64,000 nucleotides of DNA from Saccharopolyspora montiporae (lineage in GTDB: Bacteria > Actinomycetota > Actinomycetes > Mycobacteriales > Pseudonocardiaceae). The stretch is taken from positions 1 to 64,000 of the forward strand of contig NZ_JADEYC010000039.1 of NCBI RefSeq assembly GCF_015209505.1, written 5' to 3'. Both the position numbers and the translations under genes were made by a program. The notes beneath the pieces are model-generated. The model saw nothing but the letters and a program-made list of their open reading frames with translations. It did no database searches and was not told the DNA's origin. Below are positions 8,715 through 17,520 of this stretch, piece after piece (the stretch's first letter is position 1; each line of letters opens with the position of its first letter).

Positions 8715-9350
8715 TCAGTCGGCGGCCACCAGCACGTGCAGCGTGCGCGGGCCGTGCACCCCCTCGACCCGCTTGAGCTCGATATCGCTGGTCGCCGACG
8801 GGCCGCTGATGAACGTGGTCGGCCGCGCCGGGTCCAGCCGGGCCAGCGCGGCCGGCACGTCGTCGACGATCTGCGCTTCGCGCACCACGCACACGTGCAC
8901 GTCCGGCACCAGGGTCAGCGCCCGCCGCCCCTGGTCGGCTCCGTGGTCGAGCACGATGGTGCCGGTCGTGGCGATGCCGACCGCGGCGGCGGTGGCCACC
9001 GCGTCGATGCGGTCGAGGTCGGCCGCCTCCGGTTCGCCCGCGACGTGCGCGAACTCCGCCTGCAACGCCTGGCACCACTCCTGCGGTACCTCGCCGGGGG
9101 TGGCCGTGCTGCGTGCTCCGGTCGCGCGCACCGACTCGGCGATCGCTGCGGGCAGGTCCGCGCCGGTCACCCGCTGCACGGTCGCCCGGTAGTCGGCGAC
9201 GCGGGCGCAGAACAGCTCCACGACGTCCGGGCTCGGACGCGACCGCGCGTAGTCGCGGGGGATGTCGGCAGCGGGCAGGCGCGTCGTGCGCTGCAGCGCC
9301 GAGCGCACCCGGCCCAGCACCGCTGCGCGGGCTTCGGACGGCACGGTCAC
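8715..9350 (-). CDS. lutC: LutC-like LUD-domain lactate utilisation protein
   Basis: The 211-aa LUD-domain protein is the third component of the LutABC system, which oxidises L-lactate to pyruvate without LldD. The LUD core is visible as AVGIATTGTIVLDHG, followed by LVPDVHVCVV and FISGPSATSDIELKRVEGVHGP, a well conserved block near the C-terminus. The GTG start (9348-9350) overlaps the lutB stop by 4 nt (GTGA), with GAGGAGA 8 nt upstream, indicating translational coupling. The gene order lctP-lutA-lutB-lutC supports the assignment. Confidence 0.92.
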   Translation of the reverse strand: MTVPSEARAAVLGRVRSALQRTTRLPAADIPRDYARSRPSPDVVELFCARVADYRATVQRVTGADLPAAIAESVRATGARSTATPGEVPQEWCQALQAEFAHVAGEPEAADLDRIDAVATAAAVGIATTGTIVLDHGADQGRRALTLVPDVHVCVVREAQIVDDVPAALARLDPARPTTFISGPSATSDIELKRVEGVHGPRTLHVLVAAD

Positions 9351-10792
9351 GATGGGTCTCCTCGGGTTCGCTTCCACCACGCGCGGAAGGACTCCGCCGC
9401 GGGTGCGGGGGCGTCGCGGGCATCGGTCCACCGGGACAGCGGGGGAGGGAGCCGCCCGAACCGGCCGGCGCGGCCCGCGAACCGCCGGCCGGCCGCGGCG
9501 ACCCGCTGCGCGAGCTCCATCCGCCGCCGGTCGCCGAACATCCAGCTCGCCGCGCCCATGGCCGCGTCCAGCGGCGCGTCTCGCGGCCCGTGCTCCTCGG
9601 TCACCCGGGTGCGCAAGTGCACCAGCACATCCGGGATGTTGATCGCGACCGGGCACACGTCGTAACAGGCCCCGCACAGCGAGGACGCGTACGGCAGCGC
9701 GCGGTCCACATCGGACTCGGTTCCGCGCAGCTGCGGGTTGAGGATCGCGCCGATCGGGCCCGGGTACACCGACCCGTAAGCGTGCCCGCCGGTGCGCTCG
9801 TAGACCGGGCAGACGTTCAGGCACGCCGAGCAGCGGATGCAGCGCAGCGCCTGCGCACCCACCTCGTCGGCCAGCGCGTCGGTGCGCCCGTTGTCCAGCA
9901 GCACCACGTGGAAGTCCTGCGGGCCGTCGTCGGCGCGCACCCCGGTCCAGGTGGAGGTGTAGGGGTTCATCCGCTCCCCGGTGCTCGACCGCGGTAGCAG
10001 CTGCAGGAACACCTCCAGGTCCTGCCAGCTCGGCACCAGCTTCTCGATGCCCACCACGCTGATCAGCGTTTCCGGCATCGTCAGGCACATCCGCCCGTTG
10101 CCCTCGGATTCGACGACCACGAGCGTCCCGCTGTCGGCGACGGCGAAGTTCGCCCCGGACACGGCCACCTTGGCGCGCAGGAACTTCTCCCGCAGGTGTC
10201 GGCGCGCTGCCTCGGCCAGCCGCACCGGGTCGTCGGTGAGGTCCGCGGGCGCGGGAACGCCGGCCTCGCCCATGTGCTCGCGGAAGATCTCCCGGATCTC
10301 GGCGCGGTTGCGGTGGATCGCGGGCACGAGGATGTGGCTCGGGGCGTCTTCGCCGAGCTGGACGATGAGCTCGGCGAGATCGGTCTCCCACGCCGAGATG
10401 CCCGCTTCGGCGAGCGCTTCGTTGAGCTCGATCTCCTGCGTGGCCATGGATTTCACCTTGACCACCTCGGACTCCCCGGTGTCGCGCACCAGTCCGGTCA
10501 CGATGCGGTTGGCCTCGGCCGCGTCCCGCGCCCAGTGCACGGTTCCGCCTGCCTCGGTCACGGCGCGCTCGAAGCGCTCCAGGTAGTCGTCCAGATAGGA
10601 CAGCGTGTGCGCCTTGATCGCCGCACCCGCTTCGCGCAGCTGCGCCCAGTCGTCGAGCTCGTCGACCACCGCCGCGCGCTTGCCGCGGATCGTGGCGGTG
10701 GCGGCACCCACGTTGTGCCGCAGCTGCGAATCGGCCAACGCGGTCTTGGCCGCCTGCGGGAACGCGGGCATGCCCAGGAACGTGTCGCTCAA
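9347..10792 (-). CDS. lutB: LutB-like iron-sulfur lactate utilisation protein
   Basis: The 481-aa protein has an N-terminal LUD-type region (GIGxx-type loop replaced by VVKVKSMATQEIELNEAL; LVPAIHRNRAEI; VAVSGANFAVADSGTLVVVESEGNG) and a C-terminal ferredoxin-like part with two [4Fe-4S] motifs (CIRCSACLNVCPVY and CGACYDVCPVAINIP). It is the central electron-transfer subunit of LutABC. The start is TTG at 10790-10792, overlapping the lutA stop by 4 nt (TTGA), with AAGGAG 7 nt upstream; this is stronger than the internal ATG 7 codons later. Confidence 0.94.
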   Translation of the reverse strand: MSDTFLGMPAFPQAAKTALADSQLRHNVGAATATIRGKRAAVVDELDDWAQLREAGAAIKAHTLSYLDDYLERFERAVTEAGGTVHWARDAAEANRIVTGLVRDTGESEVVKVKSMATQEIELNEALAEAGISAWETDLAELIVQLGEDAPSHILVPAIHRNRAEIREIFREHMGEAGVPAPADLTDDPVRLAEAARRHLREKFLRAKVAVSGANFAVADSGTLVVVESEGNGRMCLTMPETLISVVGIEKLVPSWQDLEVFLQLLPRSSTGERMNPYTSTWTGVRADDGPQDFHVVLLDNGRTDALADEVGAQALRCIRCSACLNVCPVYERTGGHAYGSVYPGPIGAILNPQLRGTESDVDRALPYASSLCGACYDVCPVAINIPDVLVHLRTRVTEEHGPRDAPLDAAMGAASWMFGDRRRMELAQRVAAAGRRFAGRAGRFGRLPPPLSRWTDARDAPAPAAESFRAWWKRTRGDPS

Positions 10793-11523
10793 CGGTCTTC
10801 TCCTTCCGCGGCGGCGAGGATCTCGGCCAGGTGCAGCACGCGCACCCCGGAGCGCTGCCGGGACAGCAGCCCACCGATGTGCATCAGGCAGGAGCTGTCC
10901 CCGGCGCAGAGCACCTGGGCACCGGTGTCGCGCACGTGCCGCGCTTTGTCGGCGCCCATGGCCACCGAGACGTCCGGGTTCTTCAGCGCGAACGTGCCAC
11001 CGAACCCGCAGCACTCGTCGGCCTGCGGCAGCTCGGCGAGGTCGAGCCCGCGCACCGCGCGCAGCAGCTGCAGCGGTTTGTCCCCGACGCGCAGCAGCCT
11101 GCTGGAGTGGCAGGTCGGGTGGTAGGTGACCCGGTGCGGGAACCGGGCGCCCACGTCGGTCACCCCGAGCACGTCGACGAGGAACTCGGACAGCTCGTGC
11201 ACCCGCGGCGCGATCCGCTGCACGGAGCGGGTCAGCCCGGGGTCCCCGGCGGCGACGGTCTCGTGCTGGTGGCGCACCGAACCCACGCAGGACCCGGACG
11301 GTGCCACCACCGCGTCGTAGCCGTCGAAGGCGTCGACGAAGGTGCGCACCGAGGTGCGCGCTTGGCGCCGGTAGCCGGTGTTGGTGTGCATCTGGCCGCA
11401 GCAGGTCTGCGCCAGCGGGAACTCCACCCGGCAGCCGAGGCGTTCCAGCACCTGGACCGTGGCCTTCGGCGCGTCCGGGAACATGGTGTCCCCCAGGCAC
11501 GTCGCGAACAGCGCCACCTTCAC
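10789..11523 (-). CDS. lutA: LutA-like (Fe-S)-binding lactate utilisation protein
   Basis: The 244-aa protein has two CCG domains: a first set around QTCCGQMHTNTGY and PSGSCVGSV, and a second around YHPTCHSSRLLR and DECCGFGGTFALKNP with CAGDSSCLMHIGG. These cysteine-rich repeats are found in GlcF, GlpC and heterodisulfide reductase subunits and bind Fe-S clusters. Together with LutB and LutC it forms the L-lactate oxidation complex. It starts at ATG 11523, 37 bp after the permease stop. Confidence 0.94.
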   Translation of the reverse strand: MKVALFATCLGDTMFPDAPKATVQVLERLGCRVEFPLAQTCCGQMHTNTGYRRQARTSVRTFVDAFDGYDAVVAPSGSCVGSVRHQHETVAAGDPGLTRSVQRIAPRVHELSEFLVDVLGVTDVGARFPHRVTYHPTCHSSRLLRVGDKPLQLLRAVRGLDLAELPQADECCGFGGTFALKNPDVSVAMGADKARHVRDTGAQVLCAGDSSCLMHIGGLLSRQRSGVRVLHLAEILAAAEGEDR

Positions 11524-11560
11524 GGCTTCCCCTCACTCCTCGACGATCCGGTTCCGCGGG

Positions 11561-13198
11561 TCACAGCGGCAGCGTCCAGGCCAGGACACCGGACTGCAGG
11601 AACACCAGCGCGCACAGCGCCAGCAGCAGTCCGAGGCTCCATTTGACCACCGCCCGCAGGATCACGGCCTCCTGACCGGCCAGCCCCACGGCCGTGGCGA
11701 CGATGGTCAGGTTCTGCGGACTGATCATCTTGCCCATCACGCCGCCGGAGGTGTTGGCGGCCAGCAGCAGCGCCGGATCGACGCCGACCCGCTGCGCGGC
11801 CACCTGCTGCAGTCCGGAGAACAACGCGTTGGCGCTGGTGTCCGACCCGGTCACCGCCACGCCCAGCCAGCCGAGCACGGGCGAGAGGAACACGAACGCG
11901 CCGCCGGCCGCGGCGATGGCGGTGCCGACCGTGGCGGTCTGGCCGGAGTGGTTCATCACGTAGGCCAGCGCCAGCACGCTGAGCACGGTCAGGCCCGCCC
12001 AGCGCATGCTCGCCGCGGTTCCGGCGAGCTCCAGCAGCGCCGCCCGCAACCGGATCCGGTAGACGAGGGCGACCACACCCCCGCACAGCAGCAGCAGGGT
12101 GCCCGGGGTGGACAGCCACGCCAGGTCGAACGCGGTCGTGCTGTCCGGTTCGCCCGCGGCGCTGAACACCTGGCCGTGCAATCCGGGCCAGGGGATCTCC
12201 ACGTCGGTGGCGGCCAGCGCGTCCTCCAGCGGCCCGATGAGCTTGACCGCTGCGAACACCACGATCACCAGCAGGTAGGGGAACAGCGCCAGCAGCGTGC
12301 GGGTGGCCGTGAGCGGTTTCGCGCCGGCGGTCTCCGCGGTCGTCGGAGTCCCGGTGAGCACCCTGTTGCGGGCGTCGGTGCCGCCGCGCGGCTGCCAGAA
12401 CCGCAGCAGCACCAGCAGGGCCAGGGCACCGACCAGCGCTGAGACGATGTCGGTGAGCTGCACCGAGACGTAGTTGGCGCACACGAACTGGGCGAGCGCG
12501 AACGCGGCGCCGCTGGCCAGGGTGGCGGGCCAGGTCTCGCGCACCCCGCGCTTGCCGTCGATGACGGCGACCAGCAGCAGTGGGACCACCAGCGCCAGCA
12601 CCGGGGTCTGCCGGCCGACCACCGCGCCGATCGTTTCGTAGGGCACGCCGGTGAGCTCGCCCGCGGTGATGATCGGTGTGCCCAGCGCGCCGAAGGCGAC
12701 CGGCGCGGTGTTGGCCAGCAGCACCGTGATCGCCGCCCGCAGCGGCGGGAAACCCAGTGCCACGAGCATCATCCCGGTGATGGCCACCGGCGCGCCGAAC
12801 CCGGCCAGCGCTTCCAGCAGACCGCCGAAGCAGAACGCGATGACCACGGCCTGCACCCGCGGGTCCGGGGAGATCGCGCCGAAGGCGGTGCGCAGGTCCT
12901 CGAACCGGCCGCTGCGCACGGTCAGCTGGTGCAGCCAGATCGCGGTGACCAGGATCCAGAGCACGGGCAGCAGGCCGAACGCCGCGCCCTGCCCGGCCGA
13001 CAGCAGGGCCTTGTCCGCCGGCATCCCGTAGCCGGCCACGGCCACGACCAGCGCCGCGGCCAGTCCGCTCAATCCGGCCCAGTGCGCCCGCACGCGCAGC
13101 ACGCCGAGCAGCACGAAAACGATGATCAGGGGTAACGCCGCGAGGAAGGCGGACAGCACGAGGCTGCCCGCGATGGGCGCGATGCTGGGTTGGTACAC
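11561..13198 (-). CDS. lctP: L-lactate permease (LctP family)
   Basis: The 545-aa integral membrane protein has about 12-14 hydrophobic helices and LctP/LldP hallmarks: the N-terminal QPSIAPIAGSLVLSAFLAALPL, the GLLEALAGFGAPVAITGMML segment, the AFGALGTPI motif, and the C-terminal TGSDTSANALFSGLQ and ANTSGGVMGKMISPQNL motifs. It imports lactate by proton symport. The start is GTG at 13196-13198 (AGAGG upstream). It is the first gene of the lut operon and divergent from the GntR regulator; an LldR-like operator lies upstream. Confidence 0.93.
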   Translation of the reverse strand: MYQPSIAPIAGSLVLSAFLAALPLIIVFVLLGVLRVRAHWAGLSGLAAALVVAVAGYGMPADKALLSAGQGAAFGLLPVLWILVTAIWLHQLTVRSGRFEDLRTAFGAISPDPRVQAVVIAFCFGGLLEALAGFGAPVAITGMMLVALGFPPLRAAITVLLANTAPVAFGALGTPIITAGELTGVPYETIGAVVGRQTPVLALVVPLLLVAVIDGKRGVRETWPATLASGAAFALAQFVCANYVSVQLTDIVSALVGALALLVLLRFWQPRGGTDARNRVLTGTPTTAETAGAKPLTATRTLLALFPYLLVIVVFAAVKLIGPLEDALAATDVEIPWPGLHGQVFSAAGEPDSTTAFDLAWLSTPGTLLLLCGGVVALVYRIRLRAALLELAGTAASMRWAGLTVLSVLALAYVMNHSGQTATVGTAIAAAGGAFVFLSPVLGWLGVAVTGSDTSANALFSGLQQVAAQRVGVDPALLLAANTSGGVMGKMISPQNLTIVATAVGLAGQEAVILRAVVKWSLGLLLALCALVFLQSGVLAWTLPL

Positions 13199-13231
13199 GG
13201 TCGCGACACCTCTCTGTGCCCGGTTCGTACG

Positions 13232-13253
13232 GACCAAAACTATGGTCTGACCA
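13232..13253. promoter_or_regulatory. FadR/LldR-type operator between lctP and the GntR gene
   Basis: TGGTCTGACCA (13243-13253) is a palindrome with arms TGGTC/GACCA and one central base. A further GACCA at 13232-13236 forms a second inverted pair with the same TGGTC at 6-bp spacing. GntR regulators of the FadR subfamily recognise TGGTnnnACCA-like sites, and this one lies between the divergent lactate operon and its likely regulator. Sequence seen directly; binding is inferred. Confidence 0.65.
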
Positions 13254-13311
13254 AAGCCAGCGGTACTCTAGGGACGCTCGCGGTGGTTGTAAAGAAGTGG
13301 GAGGACGGGCG

Positions 13312-14100
13312 ATGGCCGGATTCGCGGCCGACGACGGCGACCAGGACGGCAGCGCCTGGCGCCCGCTGGTCCGCGCGCACACCTACGAACTCGTCGTCGA
13401 GCGCATCGAGGAGCAGATCCTGGACGGCACGCTGCGCGTCGGCGACCGGCTGCCCGCCGAGCGCGATCTGGCCGGCATGCTCGGAATCAGCCGCTCGGCG
13501 GTGCGCGAAGCGCTGCGCGCGCTGCAGGCGCAAGGAGTGCTGCGCATGGCCGTGGGGACCGGTCCGGACTCGGGTACCACCGTGGCCGCGATGCCCAGCC
13601 AGGCGTTGACCCGGCTCTTGCGCCTGCACGTGGGATTGGCGAACTTCCCGCTGCGTGACGTGGTGGAGGCGCGCGTGGCGCTGGAGCGGGCCAGCGCGCG
13701 CAGCGCGGCGCTGGCGGCCACCGACGCCGATCTCGCCGAACTCCGCGACCTCCTGGACCGGATGGACGACCCGGATCAAGATCGCGACCGGTTCAACGAG
13801 CTGGACACCGACTTCCACGTCGCCATCGCCGAAGCCAGTGGCAACCGGTTGGTCGCGGACATGACCATCGCCATCCGCGAGTCGCTGCGCTGCCCGCTGC
13901 AGCAGGCGTTCCGCGATCTCGGCGACTCCTGGGGACCCATCGCCGAGGTGCTGCGCGAGGACCACCGAGGCGTGCTGCGCGCGCTGGCCGACCGCGATCC
14001 GCAGCAGGCCGAGCAGCGCATGGAGGCGCACATCCGCGGCTTCTACGCCCGGATCCCGGAGGTCGCGGGTCCGGACGCGCGCACCGACCCGCGGGGTTGA
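13312..14100 (+). CDS. lldR: GntR/FadR-subfamily regulator, probable LldR of the lactate operon
   Basis: The 262-aa product has an N-terminal winged HTH (ILDGTLRVGDRLPAERDLA and LGISRSAVREALRALQAQGVL, residues about 30-75) and a C-terminal FCD ligand-binding domain (LRDVVEARVALERASARSAA, DTDFHVAIAEASGN with the metal/ligand Asp and His, and a late His in EDHRGVLRALADRD). The start is ATG 13312 with GGGAGG 7 nt upstream. Its divergent position next to lctP-lutABC and the TGGTC/GACCA palindrome between them indicate lactate-responsive control. A role in fatty acid control (FadR proper) is less likely. Confidence 0.87.
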   Translation: MAGFAADDGDQDGSAWRPLVRAHTYELVVERIEEQILDGTLRVGDRLPAERDLAGMLGISRSAVREALRALQAQGVLRMAVGTGPDSGTTVAAMPSQALTRLLRLHVGLANFPLRDVVEARVALERASARSAALAATDADLAELRDLLDRMDDPDQDRDRFNELDTDFHVAIAEASGNRLVADMTIAIRESLRCPLQQAFRDLGDSWGPIAEVLREDHRGVLRALADRDPQQAEQRMEAHIRGFYARIPEVAGPDARTDPRG

Positions 14101-14103
14101 CCG

Positions 14104-14910
14104 CTAGCTCGTGGCCGCGCCGCTTCCCGCGTTCGGCGCGACGCGCAGGTCGGCCTCGATGCGTTCGGCGGTGGCCAGCAGCGGCGGCAGCAGGTTCTGC
14201 TGCGCCTGCTCGGGGGTCGTGCGGGTGGCGTGCGAGGAGATGTTCACCGCGGCCACCACCCGGTGCGAGCGGTCGCGGATCGGGGCGGCGATCGAGCGCA
14301 GCCCCGCCTCCAGCTCCTGGTCCACCAGCGCCCAACCCTGCTCGTGGGTGCGGGCGAGTTCGCGCCGGAGGTCCTCGGAGGTGGTGATGGTGTGCGGCCC
14401 CAGGGGTTCCAGCGCCGCCGAGCCCACCCGGCGCTCCAGCTCGGCCGGGGTGAGGTCGGCCAGCAGCACCCGGCCCATCGAGGTGGCATAGGCCGGGAAG
14501 CGGGTGCCGATGTTGATCGACACGGTCATGATCCGCGAGGTGGGCACGCGCGCGACGTAGACGATGTCCGGGCCGTCCAGCACCGACACCGACGCCGATT
14601 CGTGCACCTCGCCGACCAGCTGCTCCAGGTACGGCTGGGCGATCTCGGGCAACGACAGGCTGGACAGGTAGGCGAAGCCGAGTTCGAGCACCCGCGGGGT
14701 GAGCGTGAACACCCGCCCGTCGGTCCACACGTAACCCAGCTGCACCAGGGTGTGCAGGAAGCGCCGGGCCGCCGCGCGCGAAAGGTCCGTCGCCCGGGCC
14801 ACTTCCGCCAGGGTCATCTCCGGGTTCGACTCGTCGAAGGCGCGGATGACCATGAGTCCGCGCGCCAGCGACTGGACGTAACCGCCGTTCTGGTCGGACA
14901 CGGGCTCCAT
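14104..14910 (-). CDS. pcaR: IclR-family regulator of the protocatechuate pathway (PcaR-like)
   Basis: The 268-aa product has an IclR winged HTH (YVQSLARGLMVIRAFDES; MTLAEVARATDLSRAAARRFLHTLVQLGYV, residues about 10-70) and the effector domain of the PcaR/PcaU/PobR branch (PYLEQLVGEVHESASVSVLDGPDIVYVARVP; GTRFPAYATSMGRVLLADL; GWALVDQELEAGLRSIAAPIRD). These regulators normally respond to beta-ketoadipate or a related acid. The ATG at 14910 has GGAGGAGA 8 nt upstream. It follows the pca operon on the same strand after a hairpin, so it probably has its own promoter. Confidence 0.88.
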   Translation of the reverse strand: MEPVSDQNGGYVQSLARGLMVIRAFDESNPEMTLAEVARATDLSRAAARRFLHTLVQLGYVWTDGRVFTLTPRVLELGFAYLSSLSLPEIAQPYLEQLVGEVHESASVSVLDGPDIVYVARVPTSRIMTVSINIGTRFPAYATSMGRVLLADLTPAELERRVGSAALEPLGPHTITTSEDLRRELARTHEQGWALVDQELEAGLRSIAAPIRDRSHRVVAAVNISSHATRTTPEQAQQNLLPPLLATAERIEADLRVAPNAGSGAATS

Positions 14911-14980
14911 GATGCTCTCCTCCGGGGATGTCGCTGCGCCGGCACCGGCGGGCAAACCTACCTCAGCGGCCCGGACCGGT

Positions 14981-15014
14981 CGCGGGCTCGGGGCAGGCCG
15001 GTCCCGAGCCCGCG
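14981..15014 (-). terminator. Stem-loop after the pca operon
   Basis: CGCGGGCTCGGG (14981-14992) and CCCGAGCCCGCG (15003-15014) are perfectly complementary over 12 bp with a 10-nt loop. It lies 6 bp beyond the pcaL stop and before pcaR. There is no T tract, but the position and stability suggest termination of the pcaIJHGBL transcript. Confidence 0.65.
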
Positions 15015-15019
15015 GCGCG

Positions 15020-16165
15020 TCAGTCCGCGTCCTGTTCGGACTCCGCGGACAGGATCCGGTCGGCGATGCCGAACGCGGCGTTGGCGCGCGGCACTCCCGC
15101 GTAAACCGCCACGTGCATGAGCACCTCGCGGATCTCCTCGGCCTCGACACCGTTGCGGCGCGCGGCGCGCACGTGCATCGCGAACTCGTCGTCCAGACCC
15201 CGCGCGGCGAGGATGGCCAGGGTCAGCATGCTGCGCGTCTCGCGCGGCACGGCGTCGCTGCTCCACAGCTCGCCCCAGGCGTAGCGGGTGATGAAGTCCT
15301 GGAACCCCTCGGTGAACGAGGTGATCTTCGCGGTGGCGCGGTCCACGTGCTCATCGCCGAGGACCTGCCTGCGGGTGCGCATGCCCTGCTCGCGGCGCGA
15401 GTCGTCGTCCCCGGCGGTGAAGTGCTGCAGCAGCAGCCGGTTGACCGCCGCGGGCTGCTCGGCGTTGGCCAGGTGCGCGGCCGGGGACAGCACCTCCACC
15501 CGGGCCCCGGGCACTCCCGCGGCGATCTGCTCGGCGTGCGCGGGCGGGGTCGCCGGGTCCTCGGCACCGGCGATCACCAGCGTCGGCGCCGAGATCCGGC
15601 CGAGCCCGTCGAGCAGATCCATCTCGGCGATCGCCTCGCAGCAGCCGGCGTAGCCCTCCGGGTCGCAGGCCCGGATCATCCCGCCGAACTTCGCGGCGAC
15701 CTCGGGGTCCTGAGCCAGTTCGGGGGTGAACCACTTGGGCAGCGACGGCTCCACCATCGCCGCCATGCCCTGCTCGCGGACCACCGCGGCGCGCTCGGTC
15801 CACATCGACGGCGGCCCGAGCGCGGCCGAGGTGCAGATGAGCGCCAGGCCCGCGATGCGGTCCGGGGCGTTCTCGGCCAGCCACATCCCGGTCATCCCGC
15901 CCAGGGACACGCCCGCGAAGTGCGCCCGGGCGATGCCCAGCTGGTCCAGCAGCTGCAGCACGTCCCCGCCGAGCTGCTCCAGGGTGAACGGCCCCGGGGC
16001 CGACGGGCTGGCGCCGTGTCCGCGCTGGTCGTAGCGCAGCACCCGGAAGTGCCGCTGCAGCGCGGGGACCTGCTCGTCCCACAGCGACAGGTCCGTGCCC
16101 AGCGAGTTGGACAGCACGACGACCGGCGCGTCCTGCGGTCCGGTCAGCTCGTAGTTCAGGTTCAA
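15020..16165 (-). CDS. pcaL: PcaL: fused 3-oxoadipate enol-lactonase / 4-carboxymuconolactone decarboxylase
   Basis: The 381-aa protein joins two pathway enzymes. Residues 1 to about 255 are an alpha/beta hydrolase enol-lactonase (PcaD) with oxyanion region LSNSLGTDLSLWDEQ, nucleophile elbow AGVSLGGMTG, an Asp in AGAEDPATPP and a His in SPAAHLANAEQP. Residues about 260-381 are a carboxymuconolactone decarboxylase (PcaC) with EHVDRATA, FITRYAWGELWS and the RNGVEAEEIREVLMHVAVYAG motif. It converts 4-carboxymuconolactone to the enol-lactone and then to beta-ketoadipate. The fusion is well known in actinomycetes. The start is TTG at 16165, overlapping pcaB by 4 nt with AAGGCAGG upstream. Confidence 0.94.
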   Translation of the reverse strand: MNLNYELTGPQDAPVVVLSNSLGTDLSLWDEQVPALQRHFRVLRYDQRGHGASPSAPGPFTLEQLGGDVLQLLDQLGIARAHFAGVSLGGMTGMWLAENAPDRIAGLALICTSAALGPPSMWTERAAVVREQGMAAMVEPSLPKWFTPELAQDPEVAAKFGGMIRACDPEGYAGCCEAIAEMDLLDGLGRISAPTLVIAGAEDPATPPAHAEQIAAGVPGARVEVLSPAAHLANAEQPAAVNRLLLQHFTAGDDDSRREQGMRTRRQVLGDEHVDRATAKITSFTEGFQDFITRYAWGELWSSDAVPRETRSMLTLAILAARGLDDEFAMHVRAARRNGVEAEEIREVLMHVAVYAGVPRANAAFGIADRILSAESEQDAD

Positions 16166-17520
16166 CGGTCCTGCCTTTCGGCGTGTGCGGTGCGGGCCCG
16201 GTCCGCGAACTCCGCGGCCGAGCCCAGGTGGTCGGCGGGTTCGGTGGCTCGGTGGATGTCCTCGGCCGAGAGGATCTCGCGCACCCGCGGTTCGGCGAGC
16301 AACTCCGCGCGCAGCGAGCTGCCCCGCTCGACGGTCCGCCGGCACAGCTCGGTGACCAGGTCCTGGCCCGCGGTGCGGCCGAGTTCGGCCACCAACGGCC
16401 CGGCCGCGCTCTCGGCCATCACGAGACCGCGCGTCAGACCGAGGTTCTCGCTCATCCGCTCGGGGCGCACCCGCAGTCCGGCGAGCAGCTCGCGCGTGCG
16501 GGCGGCAGCGGAGGCGACCAGCCGCAGCAGTTCGCCGAGCGGTTCCCACTCGGCCTGCCAGCTCCCCGCCGCGCGCTCGTACTCCTGGCGCATCGCGCCC
16601 AGCAACGTGCTCACCAGGCCGGGCGCCCGCTCGGCTGCGGCCGTGACGAGCACCGAACCGACCGGGTTCTGCTTGTGCGGCATCGCCGAGGAGCCACCGG
16701 AGCGGCCCTCGGCGAGTTCCCCGACTTCGGTCTGCGCGTGCAGTGTCACGTCCAGCGCGATCTTGCCCAGCGCCCCGGCGGCGGTGCCCAGGCTGCCGGC
16801 CAGTTCCGCGATGCGGGTGCGGTCGGTGTGCCAGGGCACGACCGGCTCGGCCAGGCCCAGCTCGGCGGCCAGCAGGCCCACGACCCGCGGACCGTCCGGA
16901 CCGAGCGCGGACAGCGTTCCGGCGGGCCCGCCCAACTGCACGGCCAGCCGCTGCCGGTGCAGGACCTGCAGCGCGCCGGCGGCCTCGTCCAGCGAGGTCA
17001 GCCACGTGGCGGCGCGGGCGCCGAACGTGGTGGGCAGCGCCTGCTGGAGCAGCGAGCGGGCGATCATCGGGGTCGTGCGGTGCTCCGCGGCCAGCCGGGC
17101 GCATTCGTCGGCCGCACCGCGCAGATCGGCCAGCACTCCGTCCAGGACCCCGCGGCACACCAGCATCGCGGCGGTGTCCAGCACGTCCTGGCTGGTCGCC
17201 CCGCGGTGCACGTGCGGGCGGGCCTCGGCCGGGACCAGCTCGGTGAGGTCGCGCACCAGCGGGATCACCGGGGTGGCCGAGCCCGCGGCCCGCTCGGCGA
17301 TCGAGGCGGCGTCGAACAGCTCGGCGCGGCAGCAGCGGGCGATGTCCGCCGCGGCGTCCGGCGGGACGAGTCCGGCCGCCGCCTGCGCGGTGGCCAGCGC
17401 GCCCTCGAAGTCCAGCATGGCCTGCAGCCACGCCTGTGCACCGGAGTGCCGGGTGGCCTCCGGTGTGCTGAACATCGGCCCGAACAGCCCGTCAGACGGC
17501 GAAGAAGACTGTTTCGTCAT
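16162..17520 (-). CDS. pcaB: 3-carboxy-cis,cis-muconate cycloisomerase
   Basis: The 452-aa product belongs to the fumarase/aspartase superfamily, with the signature loop GGSSAMPHKQNPVGS at about 265-280, the HRGATSQDVLDTA motif near 105 and SLLQQALPTTFG near 150. It cyclises 3-carboxymuconate to 4-carboxymuconolactone. The ATG at 17520 lies inside the end of pcaG (29-nt overlap); a GTG one codon upstream is an equally close alternative. The N-terminal GLFGPMFSTPEAT matches the family, so a later start is unlikely. Confidence 0.93.
   Translation of the reverse strand: MTKQSSSPSDGLFGPMFSTPEATRHSGAQAWLQAMLDFEGALATAQAAAGLVPPDAAADIARCCRAELFDAASIAERAAGSATPVIPLVRDLTELVPAEARPHVHRGATSQDVLDTAAMLVCRGVLDGVLADLRGAADECARLAAEHRTTPMIARSLLQQALPTTFGARAATWLTSLDEAAGALQVLHRQRLAVQLGGPAGTLSALGPDGPRVVGLLAAELGLAEPVVPWHTDRTRIAELAGSLGTAAGALGKIALDVTLHAQTEVGELAEGRSGGSSAMPHKQNPVGSVLVTAAAERAPGLVSTLLGAMRQEYERAAGSWQAEWEPLGELLRLVASAAARTRELLAGLRVRPERMSENLGLTRGLVMAESAAGPLVAELGRTAGQDLVTELCRRTVERGSSLRAELLAEPRVREILSAEDIHRATEPADHLGSAAEFADRARTAHAERQDR

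Noticed and set aside
11378..12442. Plus-strand frame of 354 codons inside lctP/lutA
   Set aside because: Gln/His/Arg-rich composition without motifs; both overlapping minus-strand genes have strong family signatures.
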